Assembly: GCA_016710095.1 (NCBI GenBank)
Contig: JADJLL010000017.1
Location: forward strand, 1-64,000
From: Candidatus Eiseniibacteriota bacterium
GTDB lineage: Bacteria; Eisenbacteria; RBG-16-71-46
DNA length: 64,000 nt
Direction: 5' to 3'
The notes below the pieces were generated by a model. That model searched no databases and was not told where the DNA came from. It saw only the letters and a program-made list of their open reading frames with translations. The translations under genes and the position numbers were made by a program. Position 1 is the first letter of the stretch, and every line of letters begins with the position of its first letter. This document shows positions 10,409-18,575 of the stretch, piece by piece.

Positions 10409-11060
10409 ATGACCAGAACAGCGTTCTTCGTGGATGGGTTCAACCTTTACCACTCATTGCTCGCCGCGAGTCGCGCCATGGGCGGTGCGGGCACACGTTG
10501 GCTCGACCTGCGCGCGCTCTGTGGATCTCTCCTGTACCGGATCGGCGGCGGCGCCCAGGCCACCCGAGTGGCCTACTTCACCGCCCTCGCTCACCACCTC
10601 GACGCGACCAGCCCGCAGACCACGAAGCGCCATCGCGTGTACCTGACCTGCTTGAAGGACTCCGGCGTCGAGATCCATCTCGGCCACTTCAAACGCGCCG
10701 AGGCTCGCTGCCCGCACTGCACACGCCGGGTCGCTCGGCACGAAGAGAAAGAGACCGACGTCGCGATCGGCGTCTCACTCCTCGAGGGCTTCGTCCGCGA
10801 TACGTGCGATGTCGCCGTGCTCGTCACCGGCGACAGCGATCAAGCTCCCGCGGTGCGAAAGACGCTCGAACTCTTCCCGCAGCGCCGCGTGTTCGTCTGC
10901 TTCCCGTTCGACCGGGTCAGCGACGAGCTGCGGCAGGTCGCGTCAGGGCACTTCGGGGTGAGCGCCGGGCAGTATTCGATCCACCAGTTTCCGGACCGGC
11001 ACAAGGAGGGACAACGGGGCCACCCCTTCGTCACTCGAAGCGGCAGGATCCCGATTCGCC
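10409..11060 (+). CDS. NYN-domain (LabA/DUF88-like) putative RNase, 3' end obscured
   Basis: From the ATG at 10409 the protein reads MTRTAFFVDGFNLYHSLL. This is the first acidic motif of the NYN/PIN-like nuclease fold (Asp9). Then come KETDVAIGVSLLEG and VLVTGDSDQAPAV, which supply the other conserved acidic residues. A CPHC pair at the middle (RCPHCTRRV) is typical of the longer DUF88 members. The family is thought to cut RNA. The recognisable part ends near 11060. Beyond that the frame stays open into a poly-C tract and into the antisense strand of the kinase gene, so the true stop codon is not visible. The end given is approximate. Confidence 0.7.
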
Positions 11061-11088
11061 AAAGCCCGATCGACCCGGCCCGCGGCGC

Positions 11089-11320
11089 GGCGCACCCCCG
11101 GCGCCCCGGGCCAGGCGTACACCGCCCGGGCGCCCGCGGCGCGGCGGAGGCGACCGCCGGCGCCCGCCCCGCGACGGGACGCCGGAGATACGGCCCGCGG
11201 CCCCCCCCCCCCCCCACCCGCCCCCCGCCCCCCCGCCCCCCCCCCCGCCCCCCCCCAAACCACACCGCACCCCCCCCCCCCCCCCGGGGCGCGCGGAGGC
11301 TGGTGAGCATCAGCCCCCCC
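11089..11320. repeat. Extreme poly-C/poly-G low-complexity tract
   Basis: The stretch 11209-11285 is almost pure C on the plus strand, in runs of 5 to 16 broken by single A, G or AAA. The bases before it (11089-11208) are GC-rich and unlike the codon pattern of either neighbour. On the minus strand the tract is runs of G and could fold as a G-quadruplex. It lies exactly between two convergent genes whose 3' ends meet here. An assembly or sequencing artefact is at least as likely as a real tract. Confidence 0.6.
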
Positions 11321-11321
11321 C

Positions 11322-13771
11322 TCACTCCTCCGCCGGATCCACCTTCGCGCGCCACTTCGCGGCTTCCGCGGGCCGCCCGGTGCGCTCGTAGATCTCCACG
11401 AGCGCGCGCGTCGCGTGCTGCACGCCGCGGTCGTGCGGGTCGGTCAGCGCGAGCACGATGTCGTGGCCCTCGCGCATCGGCGCCTCGGCGTCGCGATAGC
11501 GGCCAAGCCCGATCAGCGCGTCGGCGTAGCTCAGCAGGCTGATGCCCGTGCCGAAGAAGCCCGGCGGCATCACGCGCTTCGACGTCGCCACGGTCTTCGC
11601 GAGCAACGACTCGGCCTCCGCGAACTTGCCGCGTGCGCAGTAGAGCCGGCCGAGATTCGTCATCGTCACGAGCAGGTCGGGATGGTCGTCGCCGAGCAAC
11701 CGGCGCGTCATCTCGTAGTCCTCGCGGAACAGCGGCTCGGCCGCGTCGTCGCGCCCCATCTGGCGGTACAGCACGCCCAGGTTGTTCGCCGACGTCATCG
11801 TCTCGGCGTCCTCGTTGCCGAGCACCTTGCGGCGCCCCGCGAGCGCCTTCACCGCGAGTGACTCGGCCTCGCCGAACTTGCCGTCCTGCGTCAGCGCCCA
11901 CGCGTAGTTCGCCATGATCGTCAGCGTGAACTTGTCCTCGTCGCCCTTCAGCGCGCGGCACTCGCGCAGCGCGATCGCACCGAGGCTCTCGGCCTCGGCG
12001 AACCGCTGCATGTCGGTGTACAGCACGACCAGATCGTCCATCGAGCCGAGCGCGTCGTGATTCTTCATGCCGTGACGCTTCAGCCGCTCGCGCAGCACGT
12101 GCGTGAGCAGCGACTCGGCTTCGTCCACACGGCTCATGTTCATGTACAGCCCGCCGAGCGAGCGCATGCTCGCGAGCGTCTGGTCCGCGGTCGGCCCCAG
12201 CAGGCTGTCGTACAGCGCACGCGAGGTGAGCAGTGGCGGCTCGGCCCTGTCGTAGAGCCCGATCTTGAAATACGTGTCGCCGATCGCGCGCAGCAGCTGC
12301 GCGCGCACGAGCGGCCGCGTCGCGAACTGCGTCGCCGACGCCTCGATCGCGCGCGACAGGATGTTCGTGTCGAGCACCTGCAGCGCCGCGTCGGTCGAGT
12401 TGATCTGCGCGAGCTGTTTGCGAAACGCCGCGACGGTGGCCTGCACCTGCGCCGGGCTCTCGCCACGCTCGGCCAGTCCCGCCGCCAAGCGCGCCGCGAG
12501 ATCGTCCGTCAGCCCGCGCCCCATCTTCGCCACGTCGATCTCGCCGAGCATGCTCTCCTGGAACTCGACGACCGCCTGCGTGTCGAGCTGCGCCTGCTCC
12601 GCCGCGCGGCGCTGGTTCGCCTCGCGGATACCGAACGTCGTGGACACGACGATGCCCGCGACCAGCGCGATCGCCGTCGCCGCCGCGCCCACGACGAGCG
12701 CGCGGTTGCGCTTGGCGAACTTCTGCAGCTGGTAGATCGCGCTGGGCGCGCGCGCGAGGATCGGGCGCGAATCGAGATACCGGCCGATGTCGTCGCTGAG
12801 CGCCGCGGCGCTCGCGTAGCGGCGATCGGCCTCCTTCTCGAGCGATTTGCCCGTGATCGTCTCGAGATCCACGTCCGGCGCGCGCCCGGCTTCCACGAGC
12901 GCTTGAGCGACAGCGGCGGCTGCTCGCAGATGACGCGAGCGGATTCCATGAGGGACACGCGCTCGAGGTCGTACGGCCGCGTGCCCGTGAGCATCTCGTA
13001 CAGGATCACGCCGAGCGCGTACACGTCCGAGCGCAGGTCGATGTCGTCGGAGTTGCCGCGCGCTTGTTCCGGGCTCATGTAGGGAAGCGTGCCCTTGATG
13101 ATGCCGACCTCGGACACCTGCGTCATCGCGTCCACGTCGGCGCCGGTGATGCGCGCGAGACCGAAGTCGAGCACCTTGATCTCGGGCAGCCCGCCCGAAC
13201 CGCTCTGCTCGCCCTCGCCCACCACGATGTTCGACGGCTTCAGGTCGCGATGGATCACGCCGCGCTGGTGCGCGTAGTTCACCGCTTCGCAGATCGCCTG
13301 GAAAAGTCGCAGCCGGAAGCGCAGCTCCGCGCCCTCGATCACCTGCGGCCGCGAATCGAGATACAGGCTCAGGTTGCGCCCGACGACCAGTTCCATGGCG
13401 AAGAAGTGCTGCCCCGCCTCGGTGCGCCCGGCCTCGTAGATACCGGCGATGTTGGGGTGCTTGAGCCGCGCGAGCGTGTCCGCCTCGCGCTTGAACATGC
13501 GCACGGCGTTGTCGTCCACGAACGTGCCGCCGCGGATCACCTTGAGCGCCACGCGGCGCTTGGGGCTGTCCTGCTCGGCTTCGTACACGACACCCATGCC
13601 GCCCTGGCCGAGCGTACCGAGGATCCGGTAGTTGCCGATCGCTTCCGGCACGCCCGCGCTCTTGCGCGCCCCGGGCGCAGGCCCGAGGGCCAGCGTTTCG
13701 TCGTCGGCGTGCGGTGAACCGGCGCTCGGCTGCGAACCGATCGTGGGGGAATCGTCGTCGCGGCGATCCAT
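11322..13771 (-). CDS. Membrane Ser/Thr protein kinase with TPR repeats (single frameshift)
   Basis: From the ATG at 13771, residues 46-310 are a Hanks-type kinase: Gly loop LGQGGMGVVYEAE, Lys77 in VALKVI, HRDLKPSN (Asp176), DFGLA (Asp202) and GTLPYMSPEQAR. The frame breaks near 12904 (PPLSLK, then ALVEAGRAPDVDLETITGK). A transmembrane helix follows (ALVVGAAATAIALVAGIVV), and then about ten TPR repeats to the C-terminus (for example EAESLLTHVLRERLKRHG, NLGRLYCARGKFAEAESLL). This is the common PknB-like kinase plus TPR layout, in which the TPRs bind partner proteins. It phosphorylates unknown targets. An insertion sequence lies 80 bp upstream and may have separated it from its native promoter. 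Confidence 0.8.
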
Positions 13772-13851
13772 GCGGGGGCCTCGGGGATGGAGGAAGGCGT
13801 CCGTCGTCAGGTGCGCGCACTCTCCGCGACCGCCGCCTCGAGGTCAACGAA

Positions 13852-13872
13852 AGGTTGTGGTTCGCAGAATGT
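13852..13872 (+). repeat. Left terminal inverted repeat of the IS
   Basis: AGGTTGTGGTTCGCAGAATG plus one T. It matches the reverse complement of 15047-15067 at 20 of 21 positions; the mismatch is the T at 13861. Confidence 0.9.
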
Positions 13873-13903
13873 GGCGGCCCAATGCATGCAGTAGCCCGCA
13901 AGC

Positions 13904-15001
13904 ATGTACAGCACGGTCTGCATCTTCGTGCCCCCGCATTGTCCGCGAAGTCATTGCCGCTACCACCACAACGCCGAGGGCTGGCGCTGGAAGCGCCACG
14001 GCTCCTATACGAGGCAAGCGTCACCGACGGAGATACCTCGCTACCGCTGTTGTCACTGCGGCGCGACTTTCTCCTCCCAGACCTTCCACACGACGTACTA
14101 CCTCAAACGTCCTGAGCTGCAGGTTCCGCTGCTCTACCGCATCGACGCCGGCTCCGGATTCCGGCAGATGGCGCGAGAAATGCGGTGTTCGCACAGCACG
14201 CTGGCCCACCAGGCGGCACGGCTGGGCCGGCACGCGCTGCTCTTCATGAGCAAGCACCGTCCGGCGGGACCGCTTCAAGAGCCTCTCGTGATCGACGGCT
14301 TCGAGAGCTTCGCTTACAGCCAGTACCACCCGCTGCACCTGAACCTCGGCATTGGCGCTTACACGGGCTTCCACTACGGGCTCACTCACTCACCGCTTCG
14401 CCGCAAGGGCGCCATGCGCCCCGATCAGCGGGTGCATCGCGATACCGTCGAAAGCACGTTCGGTCGCCCGGATCCGAAGGCGATCGAGAAGGGCATGACG
14501 GAGGTCATCCGCATGTCGGCACCGCTACCGCAATCGCTCGACATTCGCTCAGACGGCCATCCGGCTTACGAGCGCTCATTCCGACGTCTGGCGGGCTACT
14601 CGATCTTCCACAAGGCCACGCCCTCGACCGACCCGCGTACGCCGGACAACGACCTCTTCTTCGTGAACCGTCGGGACATGATGTTGCGGCACAACGGCGC
14701 GAATCATCGCCGCGAGACGATCGCGTTCTCGAAGCGCGACCAAGGCGTGGTGGACCGAGCGGCAATCCACCTGATGCTCGCGAACTACTGGGCGCCGAGC
14801 TCCGTGAACCACGACCGGAGTACTCCAGCGATGAAGCTCGGACTGTTCGAGACGCCGATGAGTCCAGAGGCGCTGCTCGGCAAGCGGCACTTCGTCACGC
14901 GCACGACCATCACTGAGGAGTGGCGGCGGTACTACTTCGGGCTCGTCGACACCGCCGAGATCGAGAACCCGAAACGACACACGCTCAAGCTGGCCGCCTA
15001 A
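13904..15001 (+). CDS. IS1-like transposase
   Basis: 365 residues. An N-terminal zinc ribbon (Cys13, Cys18, Cys49/50, Cys52) is followed by an HTH segment (about 84-110) and a DDE-type core: Asp131 in LVIDGFESF, Asp217 in IRSDGHPAY, and a C-terminal LRHNGANHRRETIAFSKRD stretch (Glu271 candidate). That last stretch resembles the end of IS1 InsB. IS1 itself splits this over two frameshifted genes; here it is one intact frame. An in-frame TAG lies just upstream of the ATG at 13904, which fixes the start region. It would catalyse cut or copy of the element through the terminal repeats. It appears intact, so the element may still be active. Confidence 0.85.
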   Translation: MYSTVCIFVPPHCPRSHCRYHHNAEGWRWKRHGSYTRQASPTEIPRYRCCHCGATFSSQTFHTTYYLKRPELQVPLLYRIDAGSGFRQMAREMRCSHSTLAHQAARLGRHALLFMSKHRPAGPLQEPLVIDGFESFAYSQYHPLHLNLGIGAYTGFHYGLTHSPLRRKGAMRPDQRVHRDTVESTFGRPDPKAIEKGMTEVIRMSAPLPQSLDIRSDGHPAYERSFRRLAGYSIFHKATPSTDPRTPDNDLFFVNRRDMMLRHNGANHRRETIAFSKRDQGVVDRAAIHLMLANYWAPSSVNHDRSTPAMKLGLFETPMSPEALLGKRHFVTRTTITEEWRRYYFGLVDTAEIENPKRHTLKLAA

Positions 15002-15010
15002 ATGCACCGC

Positions 15011-15036
15011 GGGCGCGGCTCCGAAGAGCCGCGCCC
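15011..15036 (+). terminator. Hairpin after transposase
   Basis: GGGCGCGGCTC (15011-15021) and GAGCCGCGCCC (15026-15036) form a perfect 11-bp stem with a CGAA tetraloop, 10 bases after the transposase stop. No T run follows. It may block transcription from either side. Confidence 0.55.
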
Positions 15037-15046
15037 GTGACGAGCA

Positions 15047-15067
15047 ACATTCTGCGAGCCACAACCT
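15047..15067 (-). repeat. Right terminal inverted repeat of the IS
   Basis: Partner of the left repeat at 13852-13872, 20 of 21 bases identical when reverse-complemented. Its last two bases (15066-15067) form part of the TAG stop codon of the LamG gene on the minus strand. Confidence 0.9.
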
Positions 15068-18000
15068 ACTCGGCGATCACGAGCCTCCGCGTGAACGTGC
15101 GTCCGTCCGCCTGCATGCGCACGAAGTACACGCCCGCTCCCAGCCGTCCGCTCGACGCGGACGACAGGTCGAGCATGTGCACGCCCGCCTCGAAGCGGCC
15201 GTTCGCCAGCGTACGCACCGCGCGGCCCTGCACGTCGTGCAGCGTCACCGCGACGCTCGACGCACGCGGCAGCGCCATCGAGATGCGCGACATCGTCGTC
15301 GCCGGGTTCGGGGACGGCGCGCCGAGCGCGAACTCCGTCACCATCGGCAGCGCCGTCGCGGCCGCGATGCCCATGCGGTGCACGCTGCCGTCGGTCTCGG
15401 TCACGACCACGCGGTACGTGTACGTGCGGCCGGCCTCGACGTCCGCGTCGAGCACTTCCGACGCGCCGTCGACTTCATGCACCGCCGCGCTCACGACGTC
15501 GAACGACGTGCCGCCGTCGCCCGAGCGCTCGAGGCCTTCCGAGCGCACGTCCTGCCGCTCGCCGAACGTCCAGCGCACGCGCACACCGGCGCGCGTGGGC
15601 TCGGCGACGAACATCGCCAGCTCGGTCGCGGTCACGGGATCGATGATGCTGAACGGCGCGTCGCTGTCGTCGCTCGCGGTGTTGGCCGCGGCGTCGTGCG
15701 CGACCACGCGCAGCACGCACGTGCCCGGCGCGTGCGGCGCCGTCACGAGCCACACGTGGCTGCCGGTGTTCGCGATGCCCGTCGCGATCGCCGTGAACGG
15801 GCCGCCCGCTCCCGTACGCGACAACAGCAGGTCCACGCTCGTCACGCCGAAGCAGTCCGCGGCGCTCCACGTGAGCGTCGCGGGCGTGCCGACGAACACG
15901 GTCTCGCCACCGTTGGGAGCGAGCACCGCGGCCGAAGGCGCGGCGGTCTCGGCGAACGGCGCACCGCTCACGCGGGTCGCACCGCCGACGATCGTGCCGG
16001 TGGCGGCGCCCGCGGTGTTCACCGCGACCGTGCCGCCGGATTCGTTCATGCCCCAGCGGCCGAGCAGGCCCGCCGCGCCCGTGATCGGCGCCAGCATGCC
16101 GGCGCGCACGTCGGACGCGCTGCGCGCGACCGACCAGATGCGCGCTTCGTCCACGACGCCGTCGAAGAAGCCGGCCGCCACTCCGGCGGTCGTCATCGCG
16201 GTGCCGATCGTCGCGTGCGCCGTGTTCGCGGCGTTCGCGGGCTGGCCGACCACGAGCGTCGCTTCGACGCAGCCGTCCAGGTAGAGCGTCCACGTGGTGC
16301 CGTCGTACGTCGCGGCCGCGTGGTGCCACGCGCCGTTCGCGGGAATCACCGTCACGCCCGCGATCGGATGGTTGAGGCTCGGCGTCGCGCCGGTCTGCGC
16401 TTCCTCGAAGTCGGCGCACAGCACGCCGTCGCTCGCGCGGATACCGAACAGGTAGTTGATGTCCGCGACGGCGGTCTCGGCTTCCGCGCGGCCCTTGGCG
16501 ATCAGCGGGATCGCGTCGGGAATGCCGCCCGTGCCCGTGTTCGTGCCCGTGCCCGCGCCTTCGCGGCGGAACCAGCACTCGACCGTGAACGCGGACGTGT
16601 TGAGCGAAGGCGCCGCGCCCATCGTGACGTAGTTGCCCGTGCCCGACAGGTCGAGCGCCGTCGCGGGCTCGGCCGTCGTGGTCGCGCACGCGGTCGACGT
16701 GTAGTTCGAATTGCCGCCGGCGTTGGTCGCGCGCACGCGGTAGCAGTACTCGGACGCCGGCGAGACCGCGTAGTCGGTGTAGCCGGTCGCGTTCGCGCCG
16801 AGCGTGGAGAGCAGCGTGAACGGTCCGCCCGCGCCGGTGGTCGAACGCTCGACTTCGTAGCCCGTCTCGTTGTTCGCCACGTCCGTCCAGGCGAGCAGCA
16901 CCTGATCGTGCGTGGTCGCGCTCGCCGACAGGCCGGTCGGATCGGCCGGCGCGGGAGGCGGCCCGAAGACCAGATTGAACGGCGCGCCCATCGTCCAGCT
17001 CCACGCGGCGCCCGTCTGCGTGCCGCTGATCGCGCCGCCGGCCGAGTTCGCGATCGTGCTGCCGATCGCCTCGTTCATGCCCCAGCGCGCGACGAGTCCC
17101 GACGCGGCGCCGGTCAACGGCGTGTTGATCGTGGACTGCAGCGCGGCCTGCGACAGCGCGACGTTCCACACGCGCGCTTCGTCGAGCACGCCGGCGAAGA
17201 ATCCGCCCGCGACGCCGGTCGAGTTGAGCGCCGAACCGATCGCCGCGTGCTGGATGCTCGCGGACTGCGGCGGGCGGCCCACGGCGAGCGTCGCCTCCAG
17301 ATTGCCGTCCAGGTAGAGCGCCCACGACGTGCCGTCGTAAGTGGCCGCGGCGTGATGCCACGTGCCGTTCGCGGGGATCGCGGTGACGCCGGCGATCGGA
17401 TGGTTGAGGCCGGGCGTGACGCCCGCGGCGCCTTCCTCGAAGTCGGCGACGAGCGTGTTCGTCGTGCCGTCGATACCGAGGAAGTAGTTCATGTCGGCGG
17501 TCGTGTTCTCGACTTCGGCGCGGCCCTTCGCGAGCAACGGCACGGCGGTCACGCCGCCGGCGCCGGTCGAAGTGGCGACGCCCGCCGCGTCGCGGCGGAA
17601 CCACGTCTCGATCGTGAAGGTGCCCAGGCCCAGCGCGGCGTTGCTGCCGAACGTGCTGTACGCATTCGTACCGGCGAACGACAGGCCGTAGTTGGGCGAG
17701 AAGCTCGAGCCACCGACCCACGTCGGACCGTTCGTCAGCGTGCCCGCGGGCGAGCCGCCGATCGAGTTGGCGCCCGAGGTGCCGGCGCCTTCGTTCAGGC
17801 CCCAGCGGCCGATCAGGCCCGTGCCCGAGGGAAGTTCGCCGAGCAGGCCGCCCTGCAGTTCGGCCTGCGTGCGCGCGACGTTCCACACGCGCGGCTCGTC
17901 GAGCGCGCCCGCGAAGAAGCCCGCGGCGGCGCCGGTCGAGGTGAGCGCGCTGCCGAGCGCCGCGTGCTGCACGCTCGCCGACTGCGGCAGGCGCGCCGCG

Positions 18001-18494
18001 CCGACGGCGACGGTCGTTTCGAGATTGCCGTTCAGGTACAGCTTGAGCGACGTGCCGTCGAACGTGACCGCCGCGTGGTACCAGAGATCGCGCGACAGAC
18101 GCGTGACGCCGATGATCGGGTGGTTGAGGCCCGGGCTCGTCTGCTCCGTGCCCTCTTCGTAGTCGGCGACCAGCACCGAGTCCGCGGCACGGATGCCGAG
18201 GAAGTAGTTCATGTCGAGCGTGCTGCCGTCCGCTTCGGCGCGGCCCTTCGTGATGAGCGGCACCGCGGTCGTGACGCCGCCCGTGCCCGTCGACGTGGCG
18301 ACGCCGGCGCCGGTGCGCTTGAACCAGGTCTCGACCGTGAACGTGGAGGCACCGAGCGCGGGCGCGGCCCCGAACGTGACGTAGTCGTTCACGCCGTCGA
18401 ACTGCACGGCGCTTTGCGCGTGCGCCGCGCCGGCGGCCGAAGCCGCGAACGCCGCGGCGAGCGCGAAGGTCGAAAGGAATCGCGAAGTCTTCAT
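15066..18494 (-). CDS. Secreted LamG-repeat protein with FN3 and FlgD-type C-terminal module
   Basis: 1142 residues. The ATG at 18494 has AGGAG six bases upstream and begins a signal peptide (MKTSRFLSTFALAAAFAASA). Three concanavalin/LamG-like domains lie near residues 27-245, 268-470 and 615-810. Each starts like VQFDGVNDYVTFG and has the YHAAVTFDGTSLKLYLNGN core strand pair. An FN3 domain sits at about 520-600 (GYEVERSTTGAGGPFTLLST). An Ig-like segment follows, and the C-terminal sorting-type module occupies the last 90 residues (APSPNPATTMSRISMAL, TLHDVQGRAVRTLANGRFEA, GVYFVRMQADGRTFTRRLV). LamG domains usually bind glycans. It is a close paralogue of the next gene, 81 bp upstream. Its stop codon is partly supplied by the IS end. 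Confidence 0.8.
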   Translation of the reverse strand: MKTSRFLSTFALAAAFAASAAGAAHAQSAVQFDGVNDYVTFGAAPALGASTFTVETWFKRTGAGVATSTGTGGVTTAVPLITKGRAEADGSTLDMNYFLGIRAADSVLVADYEEGTEQTSPGLNHPIIGVTRLSRDLWYHAAVTFDGTSLKLYLNGNLETTVAVGAARLPQSASVQHAALGSALTSTGAAAGFFAGALDEPRVWNVARTQAELQGGLLGELPSGTGLIGRWGLNEGAGTSGANSIGGSPAGTLTNGPTWVGGSSFSPNYGLSFAGTNAYSTFGSNAALGLGTFTIETWFRRDAAGVATSTGAGGVTAVPLLAKGRAEVENTTADMNYFLGIDGTTNTLVADFEEGAAGVTPGLNHPIAGVTAIPANGTWHHAAATYDGTSWALYLDGNLEATLAVGRPPQSASIQHAAIGSALNSTGVAGGFFAGVLDEARVWNVALSQAALQSTINTPLTGAASGLVARWGMNEAIGSTIANSAGGAISGTQTGAAWSWTMGAPFNLVFGPPPAPADPTGLSASATTHDQVLLAWTDVANNETGYEVERSTTGAGGPFTLLSTLGANATGYTDYAVSPASEYCYRVRATNAGGNSNYTSTACATTTAEPATALDLSGTGNYVTMGAAPSLNTSAFTVECWFRREGAGTGTNTGTGGIPDAIPLIAKGRAEAETAVADINYLFGIRASDGVLCADFEEAQTGATPSLNHPIAGVTVIPANGAWHHAAATYDGTTWTLYLDGCVEATLVVGQPANAANTAHATIGTAMTTAGVAAGFFDGVVDEARIWSVARSASDVRAGMLAPITGAAGLLGRWGMNESGGTVAVNTAGAATGTIVGGATRVSGAPFAETAAPSAAVLAPNGGETVFVGTPATLTWSAADCFGVTSVDLLLSRTGAGGPFTAIATGIANTGSHVWLVTAPHAPGTCVLRVVAHDAAANTASDDSDAPFSIIDPVTATELAMFVAEPTRAGVRVRWTFGERQDVRSEGLERSGDGGTSFDVVSAAVHEVDGASEVLDADVEAGRTYTYRVVVTETDGSVHRMGIAAATALPMVTEFALGAPSPNPATTMSRISMALPRASSVAVTLHDVQGRAVRTLANGRFEAGVHMLDLSSASSGRLGAGVYFVRMQADGRTFTRRLVIAE

Positions 18495-18543
18495 GAGGTG
18501 CTCCTCGTGGGGCTGCGCGGTGACCGGCACCGTCGCGTGAAGA

Positions 18544-18569
18544 GGGCCGCCGCTTTTCAGCGGCGGCCC
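18544..18569 (-). terminator. Hairpin after the LamG-phosphoesterase gene
   Basis: A perfect 11-bp stem (GGGCCGCCGCT at 18544-18554 and AGCGGCGGCCC at 18559-18569) with a 4-base loop, 6 bases past the stop codon at 18576. A weak CTCTT follows on the minus strand. It would separate the two tandem LamG genes. Confidence 0.6.
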
Positions 18570-18575
18570 GCAGGA

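Larger units (their letters stand above)
13852..15067 (+). mobile_element. IS1-like insertion sequence (1216 bp, single transposase)
   Basis: The element is bounded by 21-bp inverted repeats that differ at one base and contains a single complete transposase gene. The flanking bases (TCAACGAA left, ACTCGGCG right) show no target-site duplication, although IS1-type elements normally make one of about 8-9 bp. The right end overlaps the stop codon of the LamG gene. The left end is 80 bp upstream of the kinase start. Only one copy is present in this window. Confidence 0.88.

Noticed and set aside
10997..11542. Continuation of the NYN frame through the poly-C tract as a proline-rich domain
   Set aside because: The sequence is low-complexity and runs into the antisense of the kinase gene, so no protein domain is claimed.
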